Assembly (NCBI GenBank): GCA_017447745.1
Contig: JAFSMW010000199.1
Span: forward strand, 1 to 34,110
DNA length: 34,110 nt
Source: Thermoguttaceae bacterium
GTDB taxonomy: Bacteria > Planctomycetota > Planctomycetia > Pirellulales > Thermoguttaceae
Direction: 5' to 3'
This document shows positions 17,291 to 25,314 of this stretch, piece after piece (the first letter of the stretch is position 1; each line of letters starts with the position of its first letter). Under the pieces are notes generated by a model. It was given only the letters and a program-made list of their open reading frames with translations, did no database searches and was not told the origin of the DNA. The translations under genes and the position numbers were made by a program.

Positions 17291-19294
17291 TTATTCTTTC
17301 GGGACGCAAATGCGGAATCCGACTTTGACGTCGCGACCGTCGACAGGCAGGTAGTCGCGAGCGCTGCAAAAAACAGCGTTTTTAATCTGTTCCAGATAGC
17401 TGCCGCCGCGAACCACTTTCTTTGGCTGTTGAGAATTCTCAGCAGGCGTTTTAGATTCGTCAAGAGAATTATACTCATTGGAGCACCATTCTTTTACGTT
17501 TCCTGGCATGTCGTAAATGCCCCATGAATTGGGCGATTTACTTCTCGCCAAAGCAGGCGCGATTAGAAAATCTTCATAAGAAACCGCTTGTTGAATGCAA
17601 GTCTCGGAAGAATCTTCGCCGCCAGCGCGGCACGCGTATTCCCATTGTTCTTCAGAAAGCAATTCAACGTTGACTTTCAGTTTTTTGGCAAGCTCTTTGC
17701 AAAACTCTTGCGCGTCCAGCCAGCTAACGTTTCTTACCGGCGAGTTTTCGGCGTTGTTCAGGGAGCGAATAGCGTTATTTGCTGGACTGTTTGGCATGAC
17801 GGCAAACCACATCTTTTGAGTTACCTCGCAGTCTAGCGTCCAAAAGCCGTGCTGAATAGTTGCTTTTTGCGGCGGAGATTTTGTATTGACTTTCGGGTTC
17901 CATGTCAATTCAAAATACAGGTCATTGAGAAGGATTTGCTGCTCAATGTCCTGCATTGACGAGTTCTGAATATCGTTGCTTTTTCCCTGAAGATTTTTAA
18001 TGCGTTTTTCAAAATCTGCAAGCATGTCGTCAGGAATCAGACGATTTTGTTTTGCGATATCCATCAGCTGCTCAATGGTCATGTCTTTTGAAATGACGAC
18101 GCCGTCGTTTCCCATGAGAAACGACCCCGGCGGACACCATCGAAAGACGTATTCAACGCCGTCTGCAACGCGAACGAGCTTTTCTCCCGCCTGCTTTCCT
18201 GTGGGGAATGGCGCGATAACGTCTTGAACAGGAGCTTCCATTTTGACGTCTGAAACAGAAACGTTGACAGAATGATCGCCTGAATCAGTCAAACCGCCTG
18301 GTTTAGAGTTAAACGCCCATGCGGCAATCGCGGCAAGAGCAATCGTTCCTGCTATAGCCAAAGATAACGGTTTTCGAAAAGATTTTGGCTTCAGGACCTT
18401 AATGACTTCCTCCATGGAAGAGAAGCGCTTCGCCGGGTCTTTTGCCGTCATTCGATTTAATACGTTTTGAATATGAGCGGGAATTCCCTTTCTGAACTGC
18501 GCTAAGGGCGGAAGACTGCGCGTGCGCTGCGCCTCCATTTTCTTTTCCGAGGAAGAAAAATCTTTCCCGCCAAAGGGGACTGCCCCCGTAAGAATATAAA
18601 ACAGCGTACAGCCCAGGGAGTAAATATCCGATCTCGGGTCAGGAGAACCGGAGGCTGAGCATTGTTCTGGCGGCATAAAATCGGGCGTCCCGACAATTTG
18701 AACGCCAGCCGCGTCGCGCGCCATTGCAATCGCCAGTCCCAAATCCAAAACTTTTACGGTATTATCAGGCGTAATCCAGAGGTTTCCCGGCTTGACGTCT
18801 CGATGAACGAATCCTTTTTCATGAGCGTACTGAAGACCGAGCGCCGCCTGAGTAACAATCTCAACGGCTTCGTCAACCGACAGCGGCTTTCCCAGCTCGA
18901 TTCGATGGCGAACGTACTGATGAACCGTCTGCCCGTCGAGATATTCCATGACCATATACGGTCGTCCTTCATACTGCCCGGCGTTATAGACGGAAACGAT
19001 GTTAGAATGCTGCAATTTAGCCGTCGATTCAATTTCCGTCTGAAATCGGGCGATAACCTGGGGATTGAGAATGAGTTTGGAACGGACGAATTTAATCGCC
19101 TCCCGCCGTTTGAGAGCCAGATTTTCCGCTTCGTAGACGTCTCCCATGCCGCCGCGTCCGAGAAAGCGAATCAGACAGTACTGACCAATCGGCAAGGGCG
19201 TTGGAAGCGGCTGGTCGTTGTCCGCAGCCTGATGCAGCTTTTGCAGCAAGCTGGAAACTTCAGTCTGAAACGGCAGAGCATCCGGGATGTCCAT
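17291..19294 (-). CDS. Membrane Ser/Thr protein kinase fused to an FGE/sulfatase-modifying-factor-like domain
   Basis: Residues about 40-300 are a Hanks-type kinase with all key parts: glycine loop GRGGMGDVY from 46, Lys68 (AIK), catalytic loop HRDVKPGN (Asp166), DLG at 184-186 and the PPE motif near 208. A single TM helix spans about 309-328 and is followed by an extracytoplasmic linker. Residues about 370-665 form an FGE-type C-lectin-like fold (CPPGSFLMG, WEYACRAGG, VVRGGSY, VGFRICV). A charged helical insertion of about 90 residues lies just after FLMG. In planctomycetes such FGE-like domains usually act as sensors rather than enzymes, so I infer a transmembrane sensor kinase. Its start lies 39 bp after the ECF sigma gene, so the two are probably one operon and may work together. 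Confidence 0.92.
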   Translation of the reverse strand: MDIPDALPFQTEVSSLLQKLHQAADNDQPLPTPLPIGQYCLIRFLGRGGMGDVYEAENLALKRREAIKFVRSKLILNPQVIARFQTEIESTAKLQHSNIVSVYNAGQYEGRPYMVMEYLDGQTVHQYVRHRIELGKPLSVDEAVEIVTQAALGLQYAHEKGFVHRDVKPGNLWITPDNTVKVLDLGLAIAMARDAAGVQIVGTPDFMPPEQCSASGSPDPRSDIYSLGCTLFYILTGAVPFGGKDFSSSEKKMEAQRTRSLPPLAQFRKGIPAHIQNVLNRMTAKDPAKRFSSMEEVIKVLKPKSFRKPLSLAIAGTIALAAIAAWAFNSKPGGLTDSGDHSVNVSVSDVKMEAPVQDVIAPFPTGKQAGEKLVRVADGVEYVFRWCPPGSFLMGNDGVVISKDMTIEQLMDIAKQNRLIPDDMLADFEKRIKNLQGKSNDIQNSSMQDIEQQILLNDLYFELTWNPKVNTKSPPQKATIQHGFWTLDCEVTQKMWFAVMPNSPANNAIRSLNNAENSPVRNVSWLDAQEFCKELAKKLKVNVELLSEEQWEYACRAGGEDSSETCIQQAVSYEDFLIAPALARSKSPNSWGIYDMPGNVKEWCSNEYNSLDESKTPAENSQQPKKVVRGGSYLEQIKNAVFCSARDYLPVDGRDVKVGFRICVPKE

Positions 19295-19333
19295 AATTGT
19301 ATGCAGGGTTACAAAAGGCGCTCAGAAAAAACG

Positions 19334-20029
19334 TTACTCCTCTTGTTCTGGCAGATCCAGATCGTTCAGTTCGCCAAAATACTCTTGCAGATAAGTGTTG
19401 ATCCGCTTTCGAATCTGGCGAACGTTTGATGGCGTCATGTCCATCATCTCTGCAACGTGAACAGCTTTTTTATGCTCAAAGGTCAATTGATAGTAGATGT
19501 CAATGTCACGCTTGGAAAAGTGGGAGCCCAAAACCCGCATGAGGTCTTGAAAGTAAATGGATTCTTCGTTAAGGTTTTCCAAATCAGACGCGGAAAGTTC
19601 GCTTCGTTCTTTCTGCTCCTGTTTAATCAGAGCCTCCAAAACAGACGAGTGCGGGTCGGCGACTTCGAGAGAATCCGGGTTGTACCCGGTGTGGGTAGTC
19701 TGTTCCGCCTGATGTTTTCTTTGCAGATTGTTAATGTGGTTTTCTACAATGACGTGAAGCCAGTTGCGGAATTTGTCTGTGGGCTTGGTTTTGTGGAAGG
19801 TGTCAATTGATTCCATGACGCGGATGCAGACGTCGCAGATGATCTCTTGCCGAACGGCGCGGTTTGTAATGCCGCGTCCATAGCACCAAAAGCTGATAAG
19901 GCGTCCGTAAAGCATAATAAAGCGATCCCATGCAATCTGATCGCGATTGCGAAGTTCTGTTATAAAGGACGACGGCGTCGGCTGATTGAAGTCGATCGCG
20001 TTTGACGGGGAATCGGAATCAGGGGTCAT
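19334..20029 (-). CDS. ECF-type RNA polymerase sigma factor
   Basis: The 231-residue protein has the two ECF regions. Sigma2 covers about 24-105 (AWDRFIMLYGRLISFWC ... DKFRNWLHVIVENHI). Sigma4 covers about 158-220 with a helix-turn-helix (VAEMMDMTPSNVRQIRKRI). The acidic linker between them is longer than average. No anti-sigma gene is adjacent; the next gene is the membrane Ser/Thr kinase, 39 bp downstream. That matches the kinase-linked ECF groups frequent in planctomycetes, where phosphorylation is thought to control the sigma factor. A 7-bp inverted repeat (AACATGG at 20041-20047, CCATGTT at 20067-20073) lies just upstream of the ATG and could be a control site. No Shine-Dalgarno sequence is seen. 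Confidence 0.9.
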   Translation of the reverse strand: MTPDSDSPSNAIDFNQPTPSSFITELRNRDQIAWDRFIMLYGRLISFWCYGRGITNRAVRQEIICDVCIRVMESIDTFHKTKPTDKFRNWLHVIVENHINNLQRKHQAEQTTHTGYNPDSLEVADPHSSVLEALIKQEQKERSELSASDLENLNEESIYFQDLMRVLGSHFSKRDIDIYYQLTFEHKKAVHVAEMMDMTPSNVRQIRKRINTYLQEYFGELNDLDLPEQEE

Positions 20030-20093
20030 GGCAAATACGAAACATGGAAAAAAGTTGGAAAATATCCCATGTTGGGAAAAAGGTCTCTATAAG

Positions 20094-20125
20094 AAAAAAG
20101 CCCCTGCAAGATATTGCAGGGGCTT
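20094..20125 (-). terminator. Rho-independent terminator after tRNA-Gln
   Basis: A perfect 10-bp stem GCCCCTGCAA / TTGCAGGGGC with a 4-nt loop (20100-20123) extends by two A-T pairs. On the minus strand a run of six T residues follows. It starts a few bases past the tRNA 3' end and separates the tRNA from the sigma factor gene. Confidence 0.92.
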
Positions 20126-20129
20126 AGAG

Positions 20130-20200
20130 CTGGGGAACAGGGATTTGAACCCCGACTAACAGAACCAGAATCTGCGGTGCTGCCGTTACACTATTCCCCA
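20130..20200 (-). tRNA. tRNA-Gln (anticodon CUG)
   Basis: On the minus strand the acceptor arms TGGGGAA and TTCCCCA pair fully, with discriminator G. The anticodon stem GCAGA/TCTGT encloses the loop TTCTGGT, giving anticodon CTG. The T arm has the TTCAAAT loop within a CGGGG/CCCTG stem. The 3' CCA is not encoded; CTC follows the discriminator base. The length is 71 nt. Confidence 0.95.
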
Positions 20201-20327
20201 GTGCGGCTGTTGTCGAAATCGCTTTCAACAATCAACGTGAGTAAATGTACCACGTTTCCGTTTTTCGTCAATAGGGGGGGAGGAATTTTTTCAAAAATTG
20301 GGTGTTGGGGGTGTCAATAGGTTGGTT

Positions 20328-20400
20328 GAGTTAAGAGTTAGGAGGGAGGAGTGAGGAGTTGGGAGAATTAGCAATTAGCAATTTTCAATTAGCAATTACG
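20328..20400. repeat. Two adjacent heptad arrays of different sequence
   Basis: The stretch 20328-20365 has GAGTTAG/GAGGAGT-type units. The stretch 20366-20400 has five exact 7-bp units: AATTAGC, AATTAGC, AATTTTC, AATTAGC, AATTACG. Both array types seen near apt and the giant gene occur side by side here. Confidence 0.75.
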
Positions 20401-20490
20401 CAAGCGACCAACGGGAGCGGTTATAATACGTCTCGCGCGGCAGCGCGGATTGGCTCCCCCGCCATCGGGGGCGGCGGCTTGCCGCCGGCG
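20401..20490 (+). repeat. GC-rich dispersed repeat, copy 2 (family B)
   Basis: The unit starts AAGCGACCAACGGGAGCG (one base in) and includes the hairpin CCCCCG-CCAT-CGGGGG (20456-20471), then GGCGGC-TT-GCCGCC (20473-20486). It follows the heptad array directly. The first 70 bp match 23096-23163 closely. Confidence 0.8.
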
Positions 20491-20528
20491 AACAAAACGA
20501 CGCGAAGGGAGAATAAAAAAACGACGCA

Positions 20529-20750
20529 GCCGAAAACCCTTCTCGGATCGCGAGCGAAGCTCGCAATATTTTTTAAGCCGCAAAGAACGCAAAGTTATCT
20601 TTAAAACTTTGCGAACTTTGCGAACTTTGCGTGAGTTTTTTCCGGGAGTTTATGCATCCCGGCTCGTCTAATCGTTTCAGTATTTCTTTCGTGTTTTTCG
20701 TGTTAAAGAAAAAAGGCGAGCTTCGCTCGCGATCCGAGGGCGTTTTCGGC
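20529..20750. repeat. MITE-like inverted-repeat element
   Basis: The arm at 20542-20564 is a perfect inverted copy of 20716-20738 (GCGAGCTTCGCTCGCGATCC and three more bases). With small differences the arms extend to 20529 and 20750 through a shared GTTTTCGGC. The interior of about 150 bp has three tandem AACTTTGCG units (20605-20631) and no transposase. It may be a non-autonomous mobile element or a large bacterial hairpin repeat. Confidence 0.65.
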
Positions 20751-20781
20751 TTCGCAAGACGTTAGTAGCGGGGCTTTGGCT

Positions 20782-22809
20782 TCATATCGTCCACGTTTCT
20801 TTTCCGATTTTGATTTCAATCTGGCGGTTGGTGGTAAGCGCAATTGACGTCTCGACGTCTGCCGGGTTCTCGCCGGGTGCGACGGGAATGAGCGCGGTTG
20901 CGTAGCAGACGGCTGCGTCGGCGTCTTTCTTTTGGACGAACGCGAACGCAGGTCGGCGTTCTTTCTCCATGTACCTGTTGGAAATCCAGCCTTCTTCTTC
21001 CGCATAGGAGACGGTCGGCTGTTTCGCCTCGGCGAGAATCAAATTGGCGCGTCCGTCATGGAGCGTCTTCGCGGTGAACGTTTCTGGATTCCAGTTCCAT
21101 TCGCCGGGCATGAGCTGATAATGCTGGCGAAGCTCTCCAGACGCCGTTCCGGACAGAACGTCTAGCAGGACAAAGAACCGTCCGTCGACGAGGGTAAAGG
21201 TTCGCTCGTGGCGAAGCCCGTCGACCGGCTCGTTTGCCAGCGTCAGAGAGTCGATTCCCGGCGAGCCGTCGGCGTTGGGAACGGACTTCTGACTGAGCTT
21301 CTGACCGCGGGAGTGAATCGGTTTGTTGTCAAGCGACACGAGTTGATGAACCATCGGGGATCGGAAGAACTGACGCCACGTCGGTTCGCCGGAGTAGTTG
21401 TAACAGCCGCTGTCGGACATGAGCCGTTCTCCGAACGCGGACAGTTCAAAGGACATGTTGTCCGCCTGATTGTGTCCGAACCGGGTGGTGTTGGAGTTCT
21501 TTACAACAATAAACCGGGCGGACAGAGACCAGTCCGAGCGGAGCGTATAGTACCCGGCGGCGGGCAGCTCCTGAAATCGAGAGTCGGGTGGCGTTCCCTC
21601 TTTTCCTTTGCTGGCAAAGTAGCGCCAGTCAGGACGGTCAAACAGCGGCAGGAACGGCTTAATCCACTTTCGGTTCGAGTCCTTCTCACCCGGCCAGGCG
21701 TCGCCAAAGACGGGAGACGTTCCGTCCGGATGGCTCCAGACGACCACCGCGTTAATGGACTTTTCCAGGTTGTCCATGAATTCCGGCGGGAACTCGACCG
21801 GCAGTTCGAGCCGACGGCAGATTCGAACCAGTCGGGCGAACTGGGTCGGGTAGGCTTTGTGATAGCTGGAGATGTACTCGTTAATAACGCCGTCGCTGAG
21901 CAGGACTTTGCTCTGGAACGACGCCATGAGTTTGGCTGCCATTACCAGTTCCTCGGCGCTGGATTTCCGTTCCGGCAGCGCGGCGGCGGTAAAGAGAAGC
22001 CCTTCGACGTGGTAAATATCCCAGTTCCCCAGCGACGCGCGATTTTGGGCGGCAAGACAGCAGGCTTTAATCCGCTTGCAGTGAACGTCCATTGAGTAAA
22101 TAATATCGACCATCAGCCGGCTGTCGAGCGACGGGGATTTCAGGAAGAACTCGAGCGTCGTCGACCACGCCGCCATCCGCGAAGCGGTGTCCAGCGACCG
22201 CCAGCCGGGGTGTTTGAAAGCGTTTTCCGGCTTGTGCATGTGGGCGATCCAGGAACGCATTTCAAACGCCCATTCCTGAGCGAACTTTTCGTCGCCCGTC
22301 CTGACGTATTCAATGGCGAGGGACTGCTGCCAGTAAAATCGGTGGAACTGCCAAATCCACTCCATGTCTTTGTGCGGGTTCGTGTCCCAGTCGATTTCGT
22401 CTTTGCCGCGAAAGACCGGGTCGTACGAAGGCTGACCGGGAAAGACGTGTTCCAGAGCCTGTTGAGCCGTCTTCCGGGTTGACGCGCTGGACCGCGCTGC
22501 CAGGTCTGACGGAGTCGATACTTTGGTCGTTGCCGCTGCGTCTGCCGCCGTGCGATCCATTTTCAGCTCGTAGACGGAAACGATGTTTCGGTTCCGGAAA
22601 TGAGCCAACAGGGATTCCTGTTTTTCCAGCGGCGTTGCGCCTTCGATGGGCACGTTGACCAGCGCCAGGACTTCGTCCAGATGCTCGCTCACGCCCGGGG
22701 CGTCTTCCGCCTGCAAGACGTTGGCTCCCAAAATCAGACTGCCAGCTGCGGCGGCGGAAGCGGAAAGGAACTGTCGACGATTCGAATTGTTGATTAAGTG
22801 GTTTTGCAT
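20782..22809 (-). CDS. Tat-exported heparinase II/III-family polysaccharide lyase
   Basis: The N-terminus carries a twin-arginine signal: NRRQFLS with Arg11-Arg12, then an Ala-rich hydrophobic stretch ending near LQA. The protein should therefore be exported folded. The middle (about 110-400) is an alpha/alpha toroid with WIWQFHRFYWQQSLA, LDTASRMAAW and NWDIYHVEGLL elements. The C-terminal part (about 430-675) is a beta-sandwich with the FGHNQADNMSFEL segment, typical of the heparinase II/III family (Pfam Hepar_II_III and its N-terminal partner). Such enzymes cleave uronic-acid-containing polysaccharides (heparin/heparan-like, alginate or ulvan-like) by beta-elimination. The substrate cannot be told from sequence. 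The 675-residue length is normal. It lies downstream of the DNA methyltransferase but is separated by a terminator-like hairpin. Confidence 0.85.
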   Translation of the reverse strand: MQNHLINNSNRRQFLSASAAAAGSLILGANVLQAEDAPGVSEHLDEVLALVNVPIEGATPLEKQESLLAHFRNRNIVSVYELKMDRTAADAAATTKVSTPSDLAARSSASTRKTAQQALEHVFPGQPSYDPVFRGKDEIDWDTNPHKDMEWIWQFHRFYWQQSLAIEYVRTGDEKFAQEWAFEMRSWIAHMHKPENAFKHPGWRSLDTASRMAAWSTTLEFFLKSPSLDSRLMVDIIYSMDVHCKRIKACCLAAQNRASLGNWDIYHVEGLLFTAAALPERKSSAEELVMAAKLMASFQSKVLLSDGVINEYISSYHKAYPTQFARLVRICRRLELPVEFPPEFMDNLEKSINAVVVWSHPDGTSPVFGDAWPGEKDSNRKWIKPFLPLFDRPDWRYFASKGKEGTPPDSRFQELPAAGYYTLRSDWSLSARFIVVKNSNTTRFGHNQADNMSFELSAFGERLMSDSGCYNYSGEPTWRQFFRSPMVHQLVSLDNKPIHSRGQKLSQKSVPNADGSPGIDSLTLANEPVDGLRHERTFTLVDGRFFVLLDVLSGTASGELRQHYQLMPGEWNWNPETFTAKTLHDGRANLILAEAKQPTVSYAEEEGWISNRYMEKERRPAFAFVQKKDADAAVCYATALIPVAPGENPADVETSIALTTNRQIEIKIGKETWTI

Positions 22810-22996
22810 GTGATGGTCTTTCTGTAGGTAAGTTCAAGCGTTTGCGCGGGTCGGCCCGGTCGCGGATTTTGGTGAGCCGGAGGTGCTTAAGCCCCCGGAA
22901 AAAATGGACAGCGAGCGGCGTCTCGTCGCCTTGAAAAAACTTTCGGTCGCCAGCAAGCTGGCTCCCTATTATGGAAGTTTTTTCAAGTTTAATTAA

Positions 22997-23035
22997 GAGG
23001 GGAAAACCTTTTTTGAAAAAAAGGTTCTTCCCCTC
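22997..23035 (-). terminator. Hairpin terminator downstream of the DNA methyltransferase
   Basis: A long imperfect inverted repeat (GAGGGGAA-AACCTTTTTT facing AAAAAAGGTT-CTTCCCCTC) has a 3-4 nt loop. It lies about 60 bp after the methyltransferase stop and about 190 bp before the heparinase ATG. The T-rich arm could also make it work in the plus direction. Confidence 0.6.
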
Positions 23036-23092
23036 AAACTCCCCTTTCCAAAAAACTTTAGTAAGGGGATAAAAACTTAATATTAACAATAA

Positions 23093-25216
23093 TCAAAGCG
23101 ACCAACGGGAGCGATTATTGGCAGGCGCGCGGAAGCGCGGATTGGCTCCCCCGCCATCGGGGGTCAAGCGGTCGATTTCTTTTTGGATGCGTTCGTCGTC
23201 CGGGGTTTGGCTCAGAAGGCGTCCGAGGGCGGCGAGTTGAGCGTGGACAGGGTTGTTCGCGTCGAATTGGACAAGCGGAATCCGGCTGAGCAGGCTGGGC
23301 GAACCGAAACTCTTTCCGCCGGCGCAGCTGGTCGAGCAGGCGAGGGCGTTGACGGCGCTGGAGTTCATAATCGCCGACAGATAGCAGGCTTCCGGTTCGC
23401 TTTGAGCGGGAATGAAAACGCACGTTTCCTGCGGGAAGACAGGGCGGGGCGGCAGCCCGGCGACGGAGCGCGGACCGACGGCGGCAGCGCGAATCCGGCT
23501 GTCCATGCGCCGCCAGACGCATTTCCAGTCCGAGAACGTGTACTGCCCGACGTTGTACATGGAATAGAACTCGCCCCGGCTTTGAAACCGCTTCTGAGCC
23601 GCCCGATTGGAAAGCAGTTCCTCGAATTGGAGCAGATAGTTCAGCGCGAGCGGGTATTTCGTTTCCATCAATTCCCGCCCCAGTCCGGTTCTTTTTATCG
23701 GGTCTTGAACGACCAGAATAACCGTCTCGTCCAGGTCGAGCACGCCTTTCCCGACAGACTTCCAACGAGCCAGCGGATAGAGCAGGGCGGATTCTATGAT
23801 TGTTTCCACCTCTGGGACGTTCTTTTTGGAACATTGCGCCAGATTCCGAACGCGAACCCGGCTCTGGTCGACGACGTCCAAAACCGTCAGCCAGTAGACG
23901 CCGTTGGCGCCCCCGGAATTGGCGCCAAGGCGGGCAATATACGATGTTACGTCACGCTTTACGTCGCTTTGAGACGGTAAAACCGGTTGGGCTTTAGACT
24001 CGAAAACAGACCAGACGGACAGCGGGTCAGACGGGTCAGACGGCTGCGCCAGACATGCGTTTTTCTTCAATTTTGGCTGGGAAGAAAAAGCGTTACAATT
24101 TTGTAACAAATATTTATCGGAATATAAATTTGTATATCTAACAGGATATGACGTTTTGTCGCCTTTTGACGCTGTTACAGCGCAGGCTTTGGCAGCTGGC
24201 GTCCCGAACAGATTGAGTTGGGAAAAATCCTCAACGGACTCTATTTTTACGGGGTCTCCGTTTGGTAACGTCCAGCGTCTAAAGCCCCCGGCGGCGAGGG
24301 TAAAGAACAGACTTTTGGGCAGAACGAAGCCGATTCTTCCGTTTGGTTTGAGCCGGTCGCAAGAGGCGTAAAAGATTAGCTCGGAGAGGTCTTTTTTCGC
24401 CCCGCCGTGTCGAGCGGCGGAACCGGTTAAATGAAAGAGATTGTAACGCCGCCAGAGGCGTTCCGTATCGCGGCGGTAGTCGGCGGGAAGATTGTCCCAC
24501 GCAATCCAGGGCGGGTTGCCGGCGGCGACGTCATACTGCTCTGAAATAGCATCTGAGGACTGACTAACATTCTCTTTCAAAAAGTCGGCGCATTGGACGT
24601 TTTCCATCCTGTCCGGCAGGACGAGTCCCGTTAGTCGATAGACGTTGATTCTCAGGTTGGCTTTGCATGCGAAAACGGAAACCGGGTTGACGTCGCGCCC
24701 GATCAGGTTTTGAACAATCAGCGGCGCGGTAACGGCTTTTCCCTCTTGACTTGTCCGGCGAAGGATTCTTTTCAGACCTTGCAGGAGAAAAACGCCGCTG
24801 CCGCAACAGGGGTCGAGAAGGGATTCAAACCCGTTCAGGCAATAGCTGACTGAGTCGAGAATCCTGTCCGCCAGCCACGGCGGGGTGTAGTATTCTCCCA
24901 AGGCGTGTCGGACGGCTCGAGGGAAAATCCGGTTGTACGTTTCCCGAAACAGATCGACCGGCTCGTTTGCAGGGCAAGCTTCTGAACAGACAAATTTCTT
25001 TGTTTTGAGCGATTCCGCCTTTTTATACAGGCTGACTTCCGGTTTAAACCCGGAACCCTCCCAAGATTCCGTCAAATCGTTTTTCAGGAACCGTTTAGCT
25101 GTTCTCAAGCCAAAAACGTCTTTTAGAGCGTCAAAAACCGCAGAAATAAACAATATTAATAGATTCTCTTGAGATAATTGTTTATTTAAGCCGTCAGGTT
25201 CGAAATCGGGAAACAT
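23093..25216 (-). CDS. N6-adenine DNA methyltransferase, Eco57I/TaqI-like
   Basis: The 707-residue protein has the gamma-class N6-adenine methyltransferase motifs in order. They are GEYYTPPWLADRIL from 108, AdoMet motif I DPCCGSG at 135-141, GRDVNP with Asp175, CADFL with Asp211, and the catalytic NPPW at 234-237. The C-terminal half, with CYLSAIMNSS and GGKSFGSPSL, looks like the target-recognition domain of Eco57I/TaqI-type enzymes. I see no nuclease motif in the N-terminal 105 residues and no restriction gene nearby, so it is either solitary or the modification part of a split system. The last 22 residues, PDGGGANPRFRAPANNRSRW plus SL, are encoded by family B repeat copy 3, so the natural C-terminus has been replaced or extended. 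No Shine-Dalgarno sequence is seen. Confidence 0.88.
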   Translation of the reverse strand: MFPDFEPDGLNKQLSQENLLILFISAVFDALKDVFGLRTAKRFLKNDLTESWEGSGFKPEVSLYKKAESLKTKKFVCSEACPANEPVDLFRETYNRIFPRAVRHALGEYYTPPWLADRILDSVSYCLNGFESLLDPCCGSGVFLLQGLKRILRRTSQEGKAVTAPLIVQNLIGRDVNPVSVFACKANLRINVYRLTGLVLPDRMENVQCADFLKENVSQSSDAISEQYDVAAGNPPWIAWDNLPADYRRDTERLWRRYNLFHLTGSAARHGGAKKDLSELIFYASCDRLKPNGRIGFVLPKSLFFTLAAGGFRRWTLPNGDPVKIESVEDFSQLNLFGTPAAKACAVTASKGDKTSYPVRYTNLYSDKYLLQNCNAFSSQPKLKKNACLAQPSDPSDPLSVWSVFESKAQPVLPSQSDVKRDVTSYIARLGANSGGANGVYWLTVLDVVDQSRVRVRNLAQCSKKNVPEVETIIESALLYPLARWKSVGKGVLDLDETVILVVQDPIKRTGLGRELMETKYPLALNYLLQFEELLSNRAAQKRFQSRGEFYSMYNVGQYTFSDWKCVWRRMDSRIRAAAVGPRSVAGLPPRPVFPQETCVFIPAQSEPEACYLSAIMNSSAVNALACSTSCAGGKSFGSPSLLSRIPLVQFDANNPVHAQLAALGRLLSQTPDDERIQKEIDRLTPDGGGANPRFRAPANNRSRWSL
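23096..23163 (+). repeat. GC-rich dispersed repeat, copy 3, inside the methyltransferase 3' end
   Basis: The unit matches 20401-20471 closely, including the CCCCCG/CGGGGG hairpin. It lies wholly within the last 23 codons of the methyltransferase gene, in the same orientation relative to the gene as copy 1 at the protease 3' end. The stop codon follows immediately. Confidence 0.85.
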
Positions 25217-25267
25217 TATATTTTTTTAAAAAATCGCAAAGTTTTTGATATAGTTTAGCTATAAACC

Positions 25268-25295
25268 TTGCAAATTGTTCGTTATATGATATAAT
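25268..25295 (+). promoter_or_regulatory. Possible promoter of the J-like/WD40-like gene
   Basis: TTGCAA (25268-25273), a 16-bp spacer and TATAAT (25290-25295) would give a leader of about 165 nt. TTGCAA is palindromic and could also serve the divergent methyltransferase gene. Other TATAAT-like boxes occur at 25420-25450, so a shorter leader is possible. Confidence 0.4.
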
Positions 25296-25314
25296 AATAT
25301 ATAGAATAAATATG

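Larger units (their letters stand above)
20201..20781. other. Non-coding repeat-rich gap
   Basis: About 580 bp between the tRNA and the heparinase-like gene hold no credible gene. The content is heptad arrays (20328-20400), the second family B copy (20401-20490) and a 36-bp inverted repeat pair with an AT-rich interior (20529-20750). Reading frames here have repeat-derived, low-complexity translations. Confidence 0.75.

Noticed and set aside
17291..19294. True formylglycine-generating enzyme activity in the kinase C-terminus
   Set aside because: No sulfatase gene is nearby and I cannot identify the active-site cysteine pair; fused FGE-like folds in planctomycete kinases are more likely sensors.
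22310..23089. Minus-strand reading frame of about 260 codons overlapping the heparinase start
   Set aside because: It is out of frame with a well-supported lyase with a Tat signal, and its Arg-rich translation is typical of a shadow frame.
23093..25216. BREX PglX or DISARM methyltransferase
   Set aside because: The protein is shorter than PglX, and no PglZ-, BrxC- or helicase-type partner is seen in the window.
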